A stretch of 64,000 bases of DNA from Notolepis coatsorum (GCA_963971535.1 OZ020594.1:110960643-111024642); one strand, 5' to 3'. Shown: positions 12,656 to 24,217, counted from the first letter of the stretch. A program made the numbers and translations. Notes: a model not told the origin generated them from the sequence alone.

Positions 12656-12954
12656 CCCGAGGGGGTAGGTCATAATGTGGCGGCGGGTCGGAATTAGGCA
12701 CAACAGCGGAACTAATGTTGAAGCCCACAGTGTCCGGGGACGTTTTATGCCGACACACGTGTGTCACAATCTCCGCGGATTTAAGAGATAGTTTCACTTC
12801 TTCTTGTAAAGAGTCCATAAGATCAATAGAATAGAATAGAATCATCTTTATTGTCATTGTTACAAGGTCAAGAAGATGATACAGTCCCCATAATTTCCTC
12901 TCTTATTGCATGCAGCCAATAAGGTACGTTTTTGGTGTTGTGGTTGTTAGCTCC
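12656..12954. other. No gene; short reversed LINE/SINE tail near 12826
   Basis: An (AATAG)n run followed by AATCATCTTTATTGTCATTG resembles a minus-strand retroelement tail. Nothing else is recognised. Confidence 0.3.
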
Positions 12955-13293
12955 CAATGTACCCAACCCCCCGGGCCCCCACCCAACCGCCTCCAATGTA
13001 CAGTTTCTACGTCAAATGTATATACTCCCTTTTCTTGACTCCTTCTGTATCACAAACAGTACTGTATTTGCAAATCTGGTATGTCATAAATGTATAGATG
13101 TAGCAGTACTGACTATCTGTATGTCATGTATGTCATATATGTCCTGATGAATTGAAAATGGGGGACCCTGATGTAAACAAGACGAAAGTCTTTCTCTGGT
13201 CTGCATCCCCTTAACAATTGTGTGTATTGAGCTGTACTGTATTGTACCCATTCTGCAATCTGTTAATAAAGTTTTCAATCAATCAATCAATCA
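12955..13293 (+). mobile_element. LINE 3'-UTR fragment (54.8 kb family)
   Basis: It carries the family's Pro/C-rich 3' UTR (CCCCCACCCAACCGCC), repeated GTATGTCATAAATGT phrases, the GAATTGAAAATGGGGGACCC block and an ATCA tail. Confidence 0.8.
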
Positions 13294-13373
13294 GCTATGT
13301 GTAGGCCCAAGCCATGGAGCTAAATTGCTAACTAAATGTTTGCTAAGTGAGTTATTATTGCAGAAGGACTTAA

Positions 13374-13473
13374 AGACAAACGTCTTTCTCTGGTCTGCAT
13401 CCCCTTAACAATTGTGTGTATTGAGCCGTACTGTATTGTACCCATTGTGCAATCTGTTAAATAAAGTTTTCAC
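13374..13473 (+). mobile_element. Very short LINE 3' end (54.8 kb family)
   Basis: It starts at GACAAACGTCTTTCTC and runs to AATAAAGTTTTCAC. Another member's 3' UTR follows immediately. Confidence 0.7.
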
Positions 13474-15160
13474 AGACAGTCTCTTCTCCACCGCATGTAT
13501 TCTCTCCCACCCACCCCCTCCTAATGTACAGTCTCCTCCCCATCATATGTATATACTCTGTCAGGATCTATGGGTAACACAGTACTGTATATTTGAATAC
13601 CGTTTATGTCACAAATGTATCAGTACTAAATACCTGTATGTCCCTATGCCATATGTTGTGAAGGGCCAGATTAACACTGAGAATCTACGTTTTATTGTTT
13701 TTTATAACTTGTATATTATTTATATATATAAGCTATATCCCTTTAAGCCTCCATTTGAATCATAGCATTATTCGCTTTCCTCATTGGATAACGCCCTTGA
13801 CATTGGCGGCGCCAATAATCGCGTCCCTCAGACAAGTTCAAAGACGAGTCTGGACAAGTTGAGACATGCCTGGGGCCAGCGCATTGATTCCGGACAAGAG
13901 CTTCGGTTGCGCCCTAGAAAGCACTCCAAGTATATATATTGTGGAAGGCGCAAACAGCAGTAGTTGAACCTAACGTATTGTGCAGTTCGTCTAGTAGCAG
14001 AGTCAAGTTCGACCGAACCTAACGTGAAGTAAAGAGTTCGTCAAGTAGTGTGAATCTAACGTATACAGCAGTTTGTTCGGTGTGCAGCATTAACAAGCAG
14101 TTCGTTCGTTTAGTAACTAGCGTGAACCTTAGCAAGTGTGTGTGGACTTAACGTAATTAGTATCAGAACACGAGGTGAACCTAGCAGCAGAACTATTGGA
14201 CATGTGAGCATTGGAACCTACCGCGGCGTATCGTTACGGATAACTATTAGCTCCTTAGATACTACCATGATATTGTAGAACCATTATTGGTGGATTATAG
14301 TGACTTGTGGAAACGTAGTACAGTGGAGAAGAGCATCGTTAATACCATTGTCGTTTGGATTTAACTACCCTGAAGATCTACATCGGGCTAGCTTCGAGGA
14401 CGAAGCTGGCTGGCTATCATCATTGCTATCGGGCATTGGATTACAGCTATTACCCTGCTACCGAGCACTTGGATTATAAGGACCGGATCCGTATGAGAAC
14501 CCCTTTCTTCAAGTGACCAGCCGGAGTATCCGTCTATTCTTCATTCCTCTGGAGCTTACAACTCTGTGGGAGGAAATCACCAGTCTCCAGCTATACCCTC
14601 GTTTTGCCCCCCTATATCGCCATCTCACGCCATGCAGCGTCCGGTCTAGTATACTTAGCCTAGGAATTATTCATTCCCACTGACTTTGATACTCTGACAT
14701 TCTAATATCATTCGCCATAAAAGAGCGACCCAGTAATTATCAGTTGTATCTTTGCTTAATAATAAAATACTGTAAATTATATCTCTTTGTCACCGTGCCG
14801 TCTATTTGAGTGCTGTACTGTCTGGCAAGTAATAATAATAATATGTAGTAGTGGTTTAATCTATCACAATCTTTAATACAGTCAGGGTTTTGTAACCCCT
14901 CAGTTACACCATAAATGTCATGTATGTTGTGTATGTCATAAATGTCAATATGAATTGAAAATGGGGGACCCTGATGTAAACAAGACAAACGTCTTTCTCT
15001 GGTCTGCATACCCTTAACAATTGTGTGTATTGAGCCGTACTGTATTGTACCCATTCTGCAATCTGTTAAATAAAGTTTTCATTCATTCATTCATTCATTC
15101 ATTCATTCTCATTCATTCATTCATTCATTCATTCATTCATTCATTCATTCATTCATTCAA
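13474..15160 (+). mobile_element. LINE 3'-UTR fragment split by a solo LTR, with (ATTC)n tail
   Basis: The parts 13474-13653 and 14909-15160 are continuous with the 3' UTR of the 54.8 kb LINE once the LTR is ignored. The element ends in an (ATTC)n tail at about 15078-15157, expanded into a microsatellite. Such tandem tails are typical of CR1/L2-group LINEs. Confidence 0.8.
13654..14908 (+). mobile_element. Solo LTR, 1255 bp
   Basis: It begins TGTTGTGAAG and ends CAGTTACA, flanked by the 5-bp duplication CCATA (13649-13653 and 14909-14913). A TATATATA box lies near 13930 and AATAAA at 14761-14766, both in plus orientation. There are no internal genes, so only one LTR remains. It shows no obvious similarity to the LTR at 9957-11107, so the two are different families. 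Superfamily uncertain (5-bp duplication: Gypsy, BEL or ERV-like). Confidence 0.78.
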
Positions 15161-15408
15161 TGTGTTTTGTAGGTTAAGTTAATTTGTTATTGCAAAGACA
15201 TGTGACACTAAGAGACGAGTAGAAATAAGATGGATTTATGTTGTTATTGTTTGATCTGTGATTTATTGTATTTCAGGTATGTGTTTCACAGTTCTCACCG
15301 TCCGGATTTGAAAGAAATCCCACCAGTGCTATAAAGAATGTGTTGCTGTCATCATCGCATAAGAGGGAATTACACTAGGGCTGCATAGTCTTCGGTGAGT
15401 TTGATGTA
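15161..15408. other. No gene recognised
   Basis: A short non-coding spacer without repeat signatures that I can name. Confidence 0.3.
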
Positions 15409-15625
15409 CCCATATGTCTCCCGATGGTCTGTTGATTTTCTGCTTCTGACGTCATTTACTCCCACATGCACAATGACTATGTGCAGACGGATAGCACTCC
15501 ACAATAGTTGGAATATGTTTAATTATATCAAGGACTTTTGCACCAGAAAAGGAGTATGAGATGCCCTTGGGAATCGGGGCGTTTCTTACGATGGAATCAC
15601 CCACAACATCTTCCTGAATGACTGA
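15409..15625 (-). pseudogene. Fragment of a LINE ORF1 esterase (SGNH hydrolase-like)
   Basis: On the minus strand the sequence reads SVIQEDVVGDSIVRNAPIPK, then GISYSFSGAKVLDIIKHIP, then (frame-shifted near 15470) IVHVGVNDVRSRKSTDHRET. GDS with the nucleophile serine, followed by a GxND block, is the SGNH/GDSL hydrolase signature found in ORF1 of CR1/L2-group LINEs. A parallel GDSIVR...HAGTN arrangement occurs in the L2 at 54.7-57.1 kb. Only this domain remains. Confidence 0.55.
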
Positions 15626-16480
15626 CACACGCTTTGTGTGTTTCTAGTGTAAAGTGTCTCTGTGACGGAACTCTACTGGACCAAGGCTTTCTACTCAAAC
15701 ATCTGGATCAGAACCTTCTTCTTGTGGAACCAGACAGCAGACCGGACACCACAACATCTGTAAGTACAAACATGTAAACATTGTTTCCTCTTATTGCTCC
15801 TCCTTGCAGAAGCGGCGAGAAAGGAGCCTTGAAGTTGTACAATCCCAGTTTAATTGTAGAAAGTGCCAAATGTTTTCCATGTTTGTACTTTACCGTCTCC
15901 ATGGCAACTAACTGCGAGCATCTGCAGCAACGTGATTCTGATCACAATGAAATGTTACATTTCTCCCGATACCGGGAGCTCCCGCTGTTAGCTCGATCGT
16001 AGCTGTAGCTTCAAGTCCACTTTTATTATCACATACGGTACAAGTAGATTACAGTGAAATGCTTGCTTCTGTATGAGCCTCCTGAGGTTGGGCTTCATAC
16101 AGTAAACATGAACCATATCAACACAATCTGGACGGAGCTCAACGAGGCGCACAGCGCGGCGCCATCTTGTTGACGTTCATCCTCAATGACTTGGGTCATA
16201 AAGGAGAAAAGAGCTGCAGACGTAGTACAAGTGTTTTACTGTTTTACTATTGATCATTAGTTTGTAATGTGTTTCAGATCAACATAACCATAATATATAT
16301 AACTAAATAAATAACGTAGTTAGTTAACAACTTATTTCACATGTATGTGCACAGAGGTAACTACTAAGACAGACCGATATGACCAAATTGTGACGACCCT
16401 CCCCTACACTGTTTACTTGCTCTGCGTGTTTCATTGTTTCACAGGATTGGTGGCAGAGCTGGGGAGGGTTATCAGAGTGT
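15626..16480. other. No gene; LINE-tail-like piece near 16012-16080
   Basis: TTCAAGTCCACTTTTATTATC resembles a reversed retroelement 3' end. The rest shows no convincing exon. Confidence 0.3.
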
Positions 16481-17058
16481 GTCCCAGGCCTTTATACATG
16501 CAGGCTTCCTTTAGTGTCCCAGGCCTTTATACATGCAGGCTTCCTTTAGTGTCCCAGGCCTTTATACATGCAGGCTTCCTTTAGTGTCCCAGGCCTTTAT
16601 ACATGCAGGCTTCCTTTAGTGTCCCAGGCCTTTATACATGCAGGCTTCCTTTAGTGTCCCAGGTCTTTATACATGCAGGCTTCCTTTAGTGTCCCAGGCC
16701 TTTATACATGCAGGCTTCCTTTAGTGTCCCAGGTCTTTATACATGCAGGCTTCCTTTAGTGTCCCAGGCCTTTATACATGCAGGCTTCCTTTAGTGTCCC
16801 AGGCCTTTATACATGCAGGCTTCCTTTAGTGTCCCAGGTCTTTATACATGCAGGCTTCCTTTAGTGTCCCAGGCCTTTATACATGCAGGCTTCCTTTAGT
16901 GTCCCAGGCCTTTATACATGCAGGCTTCCTTTAGTGTCCCAGGCCTTTATACATGCAGGCTTCCTTTAGTGTCCCAGGCCTTTATACATGCAGGCTTCCT
17001 TTAGTGTCTCAGACCTTTATACATGCAGGCTTCCTTTATTGTCCCAGGTCTTTATACA
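16481..17058. repeat. Minisatellite, 35-bp unit, about 16.5 copies
   Basis: The unit is GTCCCAGGCCTTTATACATG followed by CAGGCTTCCTTTAGT, nearly identical throughout; most variants are GGCC/GGTC. Apparent reading frames here are repeat artefacts. Confidence 0.97.
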
Positions 17059-17334
17059 AGTTTCAAGTTCAAGTTTCTTTAATAGTTGTCATACAGAAGT
17101 ACAGAATACTTTTATACAAAATGCTTCTTACTGTTGCGCTCCAGAGACTGTGCAAGACAAGATAAGTATGAAATAAAATAACATAGCAAAATTAGAGCAA
17201 AAAAAGATGAGGTCACAGTGTTCAGTTTAGACATATGTACAATGTTCGATGCAGAATAGACGTAGTTACCATACAATATACAATACTGTGCAGTGTACTA
17301 ATATACAATACTATATAGTGCAAGGCAGAAATGG
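17059..17334 (-). mobile_element. Rex1 LINE 3'-UTR fragment
   Basis: Its reverse complement matches the 3' UTR of the Rex1 copy at 53.9-54.2 kb, from the 'TTTCTGCYTTGCACTATATA' region to the ATTAAAGAAACTTCAAACTT tail. It is 5'-truncated and non-coding. Confidence 0.8.
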
Positions 17335-17442
17335 AGAATACATGCAGGCTTTCGAGAGTAGACGAGTGCAGCCGGGGGAGTCAGAACATCGAACACTTCA
17401 GATTTGAATACAGCCTCTCGCCTAGTCTCGCATGGCAGATAT
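17335..17442. repeat. Copy A (left part) of a GC-rich dispersed module
   Basis: Contains GTAGACGAGTGCAGCCGGGG, CAGCCTCTCGCCTAGTC and CATGGCAGATAT. It continues past the hAT at 18361. Related copies lie at about 19070-19700 and, inverted, at 21090-22000. Confidence 0.7.
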
Positions 17443-18360
17443 TAGTGTTGTACTGGAATTTCAAACTTCGATACGATACATTGAAAAGTATCGATATTCG
17501 ATACCATTTTCGATACCATGGGGAAAAAGGTTAAATCTTAAAATGTTAAAAAAAATAAAAATAAAAAAAGATAAATATATATATTTTTTTAAATACATTT
17601 TGCTTTTGTTGCTGATTGATTCTCCTCAGCTTCTCTCTGGTACTATAAGAGAAGATAATTTAACACTTTTAAAACCCTTTGTTTATCTTTAGATCACACG
17701 TATAAAAATAACTAAATGATATAATCTTAGAAATTAAGTAAAGTTAATAGTACTGCGTGTTAAGCATAACAGATTGATTGATTGCCAATTGTATCAACAG
17801 ATTGCAGAATGGGTACAATACAGTATAGCTCAATACACACAATTGTTAAGGGGATGCAGACCAGAGAAAGACTTTTGTCTTGTTTACATCAGGGTCCCCC
17901 ATTTTCAATTCATCATAACATTATATGACATTTCTTTAAAAAAAAAATGTTGGATCAAATTTAATTTATTACCTTTTTTCAACTGCAAAGTAAAACTGTC
18001 AACATGTTTTATCTAATAAAGTTCAGTCTGTTCATCTCACTTCAATCATTTTTATTGCAGAACATGGTATTTTCTCAAGCAGACAGATGTAAACACTGTA
18101 ATCTGTGTTGCATGTACCTGACAAACTGAACTGTTTGTATTACAGTCATATTGCAACTTAACTGAATGCACATGCGTGTGACTGTGTGTGGACTACTGTA
18201 CTATTACAGGTATTGAAATTAACAATGCAACTTCCTTATACAAAAAAAATTCTTTTAATGAAAACTTAAATATCGATATTGCAGGAAATGAGTATTGAAA
18301 CTGTTTTTAAATATTCAGAACCGATATGTATCGAAAAATCGATATTTCTACCCAACACTA
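17443..18360. mobile_element. Non-autonomous hAT, 918 bp
   Basis: Ends TAGTGTTGTACTGG and CTACCCAACACTA are inverted, with a perfect 8-bp duplication GCAGATAT (17435-17442 and 18361-18368). The subterminal regions are rich in TATCGATA-type motifs. A LINE tail is nested at 17771-17925. A short piece of the same interior (TTAGAAATTAAGTAAAGT, GTGTTAAGCATAACAG) recurs near 31503-31556. Confidence 0.88.
17771..17925 (-). mobile_element. LINE 3' end (54.8 kb family) nested in the hAT
   Basis: The reversed block ATTGCAGAATGGGTACAATA ... CCCCCATTTTCAATTCATC with a GATTGATTG-type tail. It inserted after the hAT. Confidence 0.8.
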
Positions 18361-18957
18361 GCAGATATCGCTGTATATTGAGGCAAAACAGAATTATATA
18401 TACAGTATATATTGAGGCAAAACAGAATGATTCAGCAGTGTGTGTGTGTGTGTGCGCAGGATACAGTATCACTGCTGCATCGTTAATGAACTATAGATTT
18501 ATATGCAATTCGTTAATCTATTCTAGTCGGTTAACTGTGAGCCAGACATCTTAGTGAAGTACTGTACATAGAGCGGTAATGCTCAGATTTCTCATTGAGT
18601 CATGACTAAATGCAAAACGTAATTGTCGTATTTATTATCATTATAATTATTTAATTCCGATGATAGAAACAGTCCGTCTGTAGAATCGATTTGAAGAAGC
18701 AATCACCAACTATTTGTTCAGGGGGGTTGATATATTGTTACTTTGATATAAACTCCATTGCAGAGATGGTTATTAAGACAGCATTTATGAGGAATGTGTA
18801 AAGCGTGAATGTCAGTACTCTGATAAAAATAATTTGGTGTCTGTTTGACAGTTCATGAAGTTTATCTTGGAATAATGATGGATAAGATAACTTTATTTGA
18901 AGAAGCTCTTGGTAGCCAACTCCTGTATCCAATAATAATAATAATAAATCTATCTGA
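18361..18957. other. Copy A (right part) of the GC-rich module, then no gene
   Basis: A palindromic ATATTGAGGCAAAACAGAAT repeat lies at 18377-18430 and recurs inverted near 21570-21640. A short TG run follows at 18440-18455. Beyond 18560 nothing is recognised. Confidence 0.45.
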
Positions 18958-19077
18958 TAGACGGGACCCGTACTGTATTGTACCTATTCTGCAATCTGTT
19001 TACAGTTTTCATTCATTCATTCACCCTGATGTAAACCAGACTAAAGTCTTTTTCTGGTCTGCATCCCCTTAACAACG
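18958..19077. mobile_element. Rearranged LINE 3'-end pieces (54.8 kb family)
   Basis: CCGTACTGTATTGTACC...CATTCATTCATTC is followed directly by CCCTGATGTAAACCAGAC...GCATCCCCTTAAC, the reverse of the family's normal order. Two fragments are therefore abutted or internally rearranged. Confidence 0.6.
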
Positions 19078-19700
19078 TCTCATAACTTCCTCTTGTGGGC
19101 GGTGACAACTTTTCTGAGCCAATGGGCCCTTTGCGCAATGATAGCAAGTCGTTTCCCATCATGCATTTGCGTCGAGCAGTCGCTGGAGATGTACTGTGGC
19201 GCCTGGCTCTGAAGGCTGTGCATGGCTCGCTCCCGTGAGATTTCCGCGGCTCGCCTAGTCAGATTCCCAGAGCAAGTCGGACAACATTCTAACAGTCATG
19301 CAACGCGCTTGGCAAGGCCGTAGTAAAAACTGCGCAGATCTGCGTCCGCCTCGCCAATCTCAAACACGCCTATTGATTTCGCCTCGCCTCGAAAGTAGAC
19401 GAGAGTAGACGATTGCAGCCGGGGGAGGAGTCAGAACGTCGAACACTTCAGATTTGACGACAGCCTCTCGCCTAGTCTTGCATGGCAGATATCGTGTTCA
19501 CGTTACCACACGCATACACACCTGTCCAGCTCATTATAATGCGAGGGCTGTGTGCAAAATTAGATTACGGGGACATCTCTCGCTCGCTCGCTTGCTCGCT
19601 CTCTCTCGTATGTATCACGCTGTCACTGAAAGTGCTTATGGGCGGAGCCCAGCCAATAACAGGTTGAAATCCTGAGGCTGGAAAATTATGCTTTTGAGTA
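19070..19700. repeat. Copy B of the GC-rich module
   Basis: Runs from CGTCTCATAACTTCC through AACTTTTCTGAGCCAATGGG, ACTGCGCAGATCTGCGTCCG and CAGCCTCTCGCCTAGTC to TGTCCAGCTCATTATAATGC. The whole stretch reappears inverted at about 21090-21990. It has no coding capacity and its class is unknown. Confidence 0.65.
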
Positions 19701-20149
19701 CTCCATTAGAAATATAAAACAATGATTAAAAAAAAAAAAAAAAAAACCTTACAGATGTCTTCCATAGACTCACAGGAATTGTGTAAAGTTGCCCAAATAG
19801 TGCTAGGAATAGCAATGCATGTCCCCTTTAAAATATATTTAGTTTTTAAGAATTGTAAAGGATCACTAGTGTGTTTTTGATTTGTTATAAGCAAAGACAG
19901 AAAGTAAACTTCATTCATTCAATTAATAAACTATATGCCTCACTGTGTGGAAGAGACTGGGATCATTATTTTGTGCAAGGCAACATCAGGCTTGACTTAA
20001 AACTTAAAACTGCGCAGATCTGCACCTGCCTCGCCGCTTTGAGAAGTGTCGGGTTACAATGAAAATACTCCACCAGCGCATCGTGACGTCACGTTGCGAG
20101 TCAAATCAGAATGACCTAATTAACTGGAGCAGGAAATGGTCTCACCTGA
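19701..20149. other. No gene; A-run and partial GC-rich module
   Basis: Includes poly(A) near 19728-19746 and an AACTGCGCAGATCTGCACCT piece near 20007 shared with module B. Confidence 0.35.
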
Positions 20150-20515
20150 ATGAGAGCAATCCGCCAATATGGTATCTGTCCACTGGGGCGTCACACAGGG
20201 TGATGGGGTTGAGTGGGGTTGGGGTCCTTCTGTAATCCACAACCATCTCCAGTGTCTTGAGAGCGTTGAGGTCCAGATTGTTCTGGCTGCACCAGGTCAA
20301 CAGATTCAGATTCAGATGACTTTATTCACCATATTGTATATACAAATGGAACGTGATTTGACATTACAGTGCATGTTTTTTTTTCACAAATAGGAATAAC
20401 ATAATAATAAATAAATAAGTGCAAAACAGGACAGAACAGTGAGACAACAATAAGACAGTAAAAGTGCAGTGGTTGGGGACATGGATACAGTGCAGCACAG
20501 TTCAAGTCCAGGGCC
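20150..20515 (-). pseudogene. Rex1-like reverse transcriptase fragment and 3' UTR
   Basis: The minus strand from about 20295 to 20155 reads WCSQNNLDLNALKTLEMVVD then YRRTPTPLNPI. This corresponds to the post-YADD region of Rex1 (compare [20 protein letters not shown] in the 52-53 kb copy). The adjoining 20298-20515 looks like a LINE 3' UTR in the same orientation, separated by a rearrangement. Only this scrap is left. Confidence 0.55.
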
Positions 20516-20698
20516 CTCATTTATCAACATTGCGTACGCACAGATATGTTCGTAACCCGTGCGTACAATCATTTCTAAGCAAAGTGTGTGACTTATCAAT
20601 TTGAACGTGAACTTGACTTTGTGCGTATATTTATGCTCAGCTCAGGGCATGCGTACCTGGCGCCCGGCGGTAGAATATGGATACTGCAGGCGGACGGC
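20508..20698. repeat. One end of a further DNA transposon
   Basis: CAGGGCCCTCATTTATCAAC starts here, a terminus style typical of fish hAT-like elements, with TTGCGTACGCACAGATA and GTGCGTACAATC subterminal motifs. The other end was not found; the 20699 hAT is inserted nearby. Confidence 0.4.
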
Positions 20699-22368
20699 CA
20701 GGGAGCGAAATAAACTTTTTGACTCACCGGCCAGTGGCGGGTAGATGGGAAGAATCTACCCGCCAAGCATATTTCTTACCAGCCATTTTTTTCTTTATAA
20801 AATATATATATTATATAATCATACTTGTAGTTGTATTATCTGCGAGACATCGCCACCACGCAACAAGTCAAAATGCTCGCTATCTGCAAACAGCTCCACT
20901 GTCTGTGTGTATACTCGAGTAGCCTCCAGCTCCAACAAGGATTCTCCGGCGCTGCAGCTGGACCCTATACTCTACATTCAGCATGCAAGGATTCTCCTGC
21001 GCTGCAGCTGGACCCTATTGGTATAACGTTACTGTGCTTTGGTCATATCACATTCAGCATGCCCTCAGCTAGAATACGCATTGAATCAATGTTATAAGAC
21101 ATTGATATCAGGAGCTATCTGTAGCTACTGCTAGCCCGCTAGATAACGTTAAGAGTCGTGTTCGAGATGGGATAGGCGGACGCAGATCTGCGCAGGTTTT
21201 ACTACGGCCTCGCCAAGCGCGTTGCATGACGGTTAGAATGTTGTCCGACTTGCTCTGAAAATCTGATGAGACGAGGCGCGGAACTCTCGCGGGAGCGAGC
21301 CACGCACAGCCTTCAGAGCGAGGCTCCACAGTACCTCTCAGCCGGCTGCTCCCGGCTGGGAAGCGACTTGCTACGGTCGTGCAAAGCGCCTATTGGCTCA
21401 GAAAAGTTGTCAGTCACCAGCCACGTGACAGCCAGGGAGTTATGAGACGTTTGATTGATTGATTGATTGAAAACTTTATTATGTTATGAGTTATCATCAT
21501 GATAAACTTCAAGCTGTCAGACACACACACACACACACACACATACACACATGCGTCGTCTGTTTTGCCTCAATACTGTATATATAATTCTGTTTTGCCT
21601 CAATATACACAGTATACATATATATATTGATGCAAAACAGAATTATTCAGCAGTGTGTTGTGTGTGCATGCGGCCAGGAGTGCGCAACAAGATGGTATAC
21701 ATTATGGTATATGAATAGTATATTCCACTATAGCAGTATATGGTGTGCTGTACATTTGAATCTGATCTAATTTTGCACACGGCCATCGCATTATAATGAG
21801 CTGGACAGGTGTGTAATGTGTGTGTGGTGACGTGAAAGCGTATCTGCCATGCGAGACTAGGCGAGAGGCTCTCGTGAAATGTGAAGTGTCCGCCTTTTTA
21901 ACTCCTCCCCCGGCTACTCTCGTCTACTTTCGAGGCGAACCGAAATCCATCTCGAACACGCCTAATGCCTCGTCATGTATTAAACTAAAAGTGAATAGTT
22001 GACTGGGTCATTGTTTAAACAGTAACGTTAGCTCACGTAGGTCCGCTCTAGACTAGAGCAGACTGCCTCTGTGTTGATACGAGCAGAAGCCCATAGTATC
22101 CAGCTGCAGGACTGGGCGGATATGACTCGTTGCCACGGGGTTTTTCAAAATAAGAGTATCATATGAACCGAACGTTTCTAACTGCCGGAGCCATCGATAT
22201 TATGACTGTAGCTGCGCTTGGGGCGGAAATGAGACCTGCACAGGATTTTCAAAATAAGAGTATCGATATGAACTACCCGCCACACGGCGGGCAGACCTCT
22301 CAGTGGCAGTCGCCAAACGTAAAAACTGACCGCCAATGGCGCTTGGCGGGCTCTAGTTTCGCCCCCTG
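20699..22368. mobile_element. Non-autonomous hAT, 1670 bp
   Basis: It starts CAGGGAGCGAAATAAAC and ends CTAGTTTCGCCCCCTG, flanked by a perfect 8-bp duplication CGGACGGC (20691-20698 and 22369-22376). The ends carry GGCGGGT/ACCCGCC motifs and resemble the family at 60095-61036 (shared ACTTTTTG, 'CGCCAAACGTAAAAA'). Its interior holds an inverted copy of the GC-rich module and a LINE tail, so it has swollen by later insertions. Confidence 0.85.
21090..22000. repeat. Copy C (inverted) of the GC-rich module, interrupted by a LINE tail
   Basis: Reverse-complement of copy B, including GGCGAGACTAGGCGAGA-type and CGCAGATCTGCGCAG motifs. A GATTGATTGATTGAAAACTT tail at about 21453-21482 and an ACAC run near 21522 interrupt it. 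Confidence 0.6.
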
Positions 22369-22376
22369 CGGACGGC

Positions 22377-23201
22377 ATATGCTCTAATCAGTTCCATGCA
22401 TTAGTTTCAATGCGGAAATAAGCTTTCGTTCATTAGTTTGACTGACGTGTTCTGTATGACCCCCGTAATTCATTATAGTTAGTTGTAAAATAGCAACAGC
22501 AACAACGGCGTAAATCATTTTTGGGATCAATATTTAATTTTTTTGCCATGGCATTCATAATTCATCCAGCCTCCCTCCGGACTGCAGCGGCACCCTGTCC
22601 GAGATTGCAACGCCTCAATACCGCCCCTGGTGGATGGTCGGGCGAGTTACACTCACGCTAAACCGGAAGTGGCGATCGGTGCATCAAGGAAATTCATAAA
22701 CCTTCTTATATCAAATGCTGGCTGTTGCACACTACAAGACAAACATTTATAGTTACCACTTAGCTTCACCATATCTATTATAAAACACTCACACACAGTC
22801 ACATAATGATACAAAGGGAATGCACGGTAATACAAACGACCGAGAGAGAGCTAGACTTACACTTTAACCGAATGCATGAAACACCCGGCGCAGCACACAC
22901 ACGGCACACACCCGGGCCGCAGCGGTACGTCTCTATTTCCCCAACCTGAGGGAAATCAGGACAGGTCGTCTGTATTACTATTGATCCTAAACAGTCTGTG
23001 TGTGTAATATGCATGTGTGCAACTCATAAACCAAATAAGTGAGCGATACCTTTGTATCGCCAGGCGTAAGCACAACGCCTCGCCTCTTCACCGTTCCCTA
23101 GGGAAGGCCATACACGGTATAAACACCTAAACAGTGCACATCAACCTAGCCACATGATAATGTAAGCAAGCTCCGCTTTATACTATAATTAAGTTACTCA
23201 C
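22377..23201. other. No recognised gene; mixed CpG-containing sequence
   Basis: No strong ORF. Weak splice-like signals occur on the minus strand (for example GTAAGTCTAG near 22850). The sequence could be promoter-proximal or intronic, but nothing settles it. Confidence 0.3.
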
Positions 23202-23265
23202 CAGGACACTTTGTCACTTGAGTATCTACACGCCACACTCTCTCGTCCTGTAACAGGGGAACCAT
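23202..23265 (-). CDS. Weak candidate first coding exon
   Basis: On the minus strand an ATG at 23265 opens MVPLLQDERVWRVDTQVTKC followed by P, then a consensus donor G|GTGAGTAAC at 23201. Flanks are GC-rich. No downstream exon was found and the peptide is unrecognised, so this may be chance. Confidence 0.2.
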
Positions 23266-24217
23266 GCGTGGGGAAATGTTTGCTGCTATCGTCGCCCGCA
23301 CCCAACTAGGAAGTGTTCCTTCCAGTTGCCATCCGGCCAGGCTGAAATACACGCTGATGCCAGAGCCACACCCACAATACCCCCACCCGGCCGCGTGAAC
23401 ACTTTAGGCAACCAACTTGCGCTTCCGCGTTGCTCTGAATTGCTCTGATTGGCCGAGCGCGCGCATGCGCATGAGCCGCGACACGCTCCTCAGAGGCAGG
23501 AATACTAAGCTCCCCCTTAAGCTCCAGGAGAGAGGAGAGAGGCTGAAAACCCGCAGTTCTTGCCCGACTGATGGGAGCCGAATCCCGGATCAGATTTTTC
23601 TGATGAATACCCCCAAAACATGGAGGTCCCGAACACATGGAAGTATTGATTGCGCCGTAACGAATCATTAAAAATATATACCGTTAACTAGAATATGTTG
23701 TGCCTTTACACATATGTTGGATAGGATTATGTAATTGGTTTGTCATGACAAACAAATAAAAAAATCGCGATTTACCCGGTGGCTACAACAACACACAGTG
23801 ACTACATGTAGTGACCGTAGGGCGACTTGATGGATTGAAATGGAAAACTTGAGACTCAGAAGACAGACTCATTGGAGTCTTCTCTAAAGACACAGGAGGG
23901 GGGAAACAGCTGAATTCAATTCGCACGGGGTGACTGATGAGCCGAGAGAAAATAACCAACAGTTGGTAATCTCCTCCGGTTTGATTTGATTTGATTTGAT
24001 ATTTTTTATTTTCGTGTCTTACATACAGATGTATGCCCAGCCCATATGGGCTTACAAGACACATAACAATAAGTATATAATAATATACTTTACCAATTAC
24101 TTAACAATATAGACCAAGATGGCCATAAGAAAATACAAGAAAATACAATAAAACGTAATATAACACAAGCTGTACTCAATGTAAATAAACAGAAAAACAA
24201 GATGAATTCAAATACAA

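Noticed and set aside
16481-17058. Regular 35-bp repeats that could suggest a CRISPR array
   Set aside because: Units are directly contiguous with no unique spacers, and the host is a vertebrate.
20699-22368. Composite transposon carrying host promoter cargo
   Set aside because: GC-rich content inside the hAT is explained by a repeated module also found outside it; there is no gene.
22653-23014. Minus-strand short frames at 22.6-23.0 kb
   Set aside because: They are short, with no motif, unusual composition or splice context to support them.
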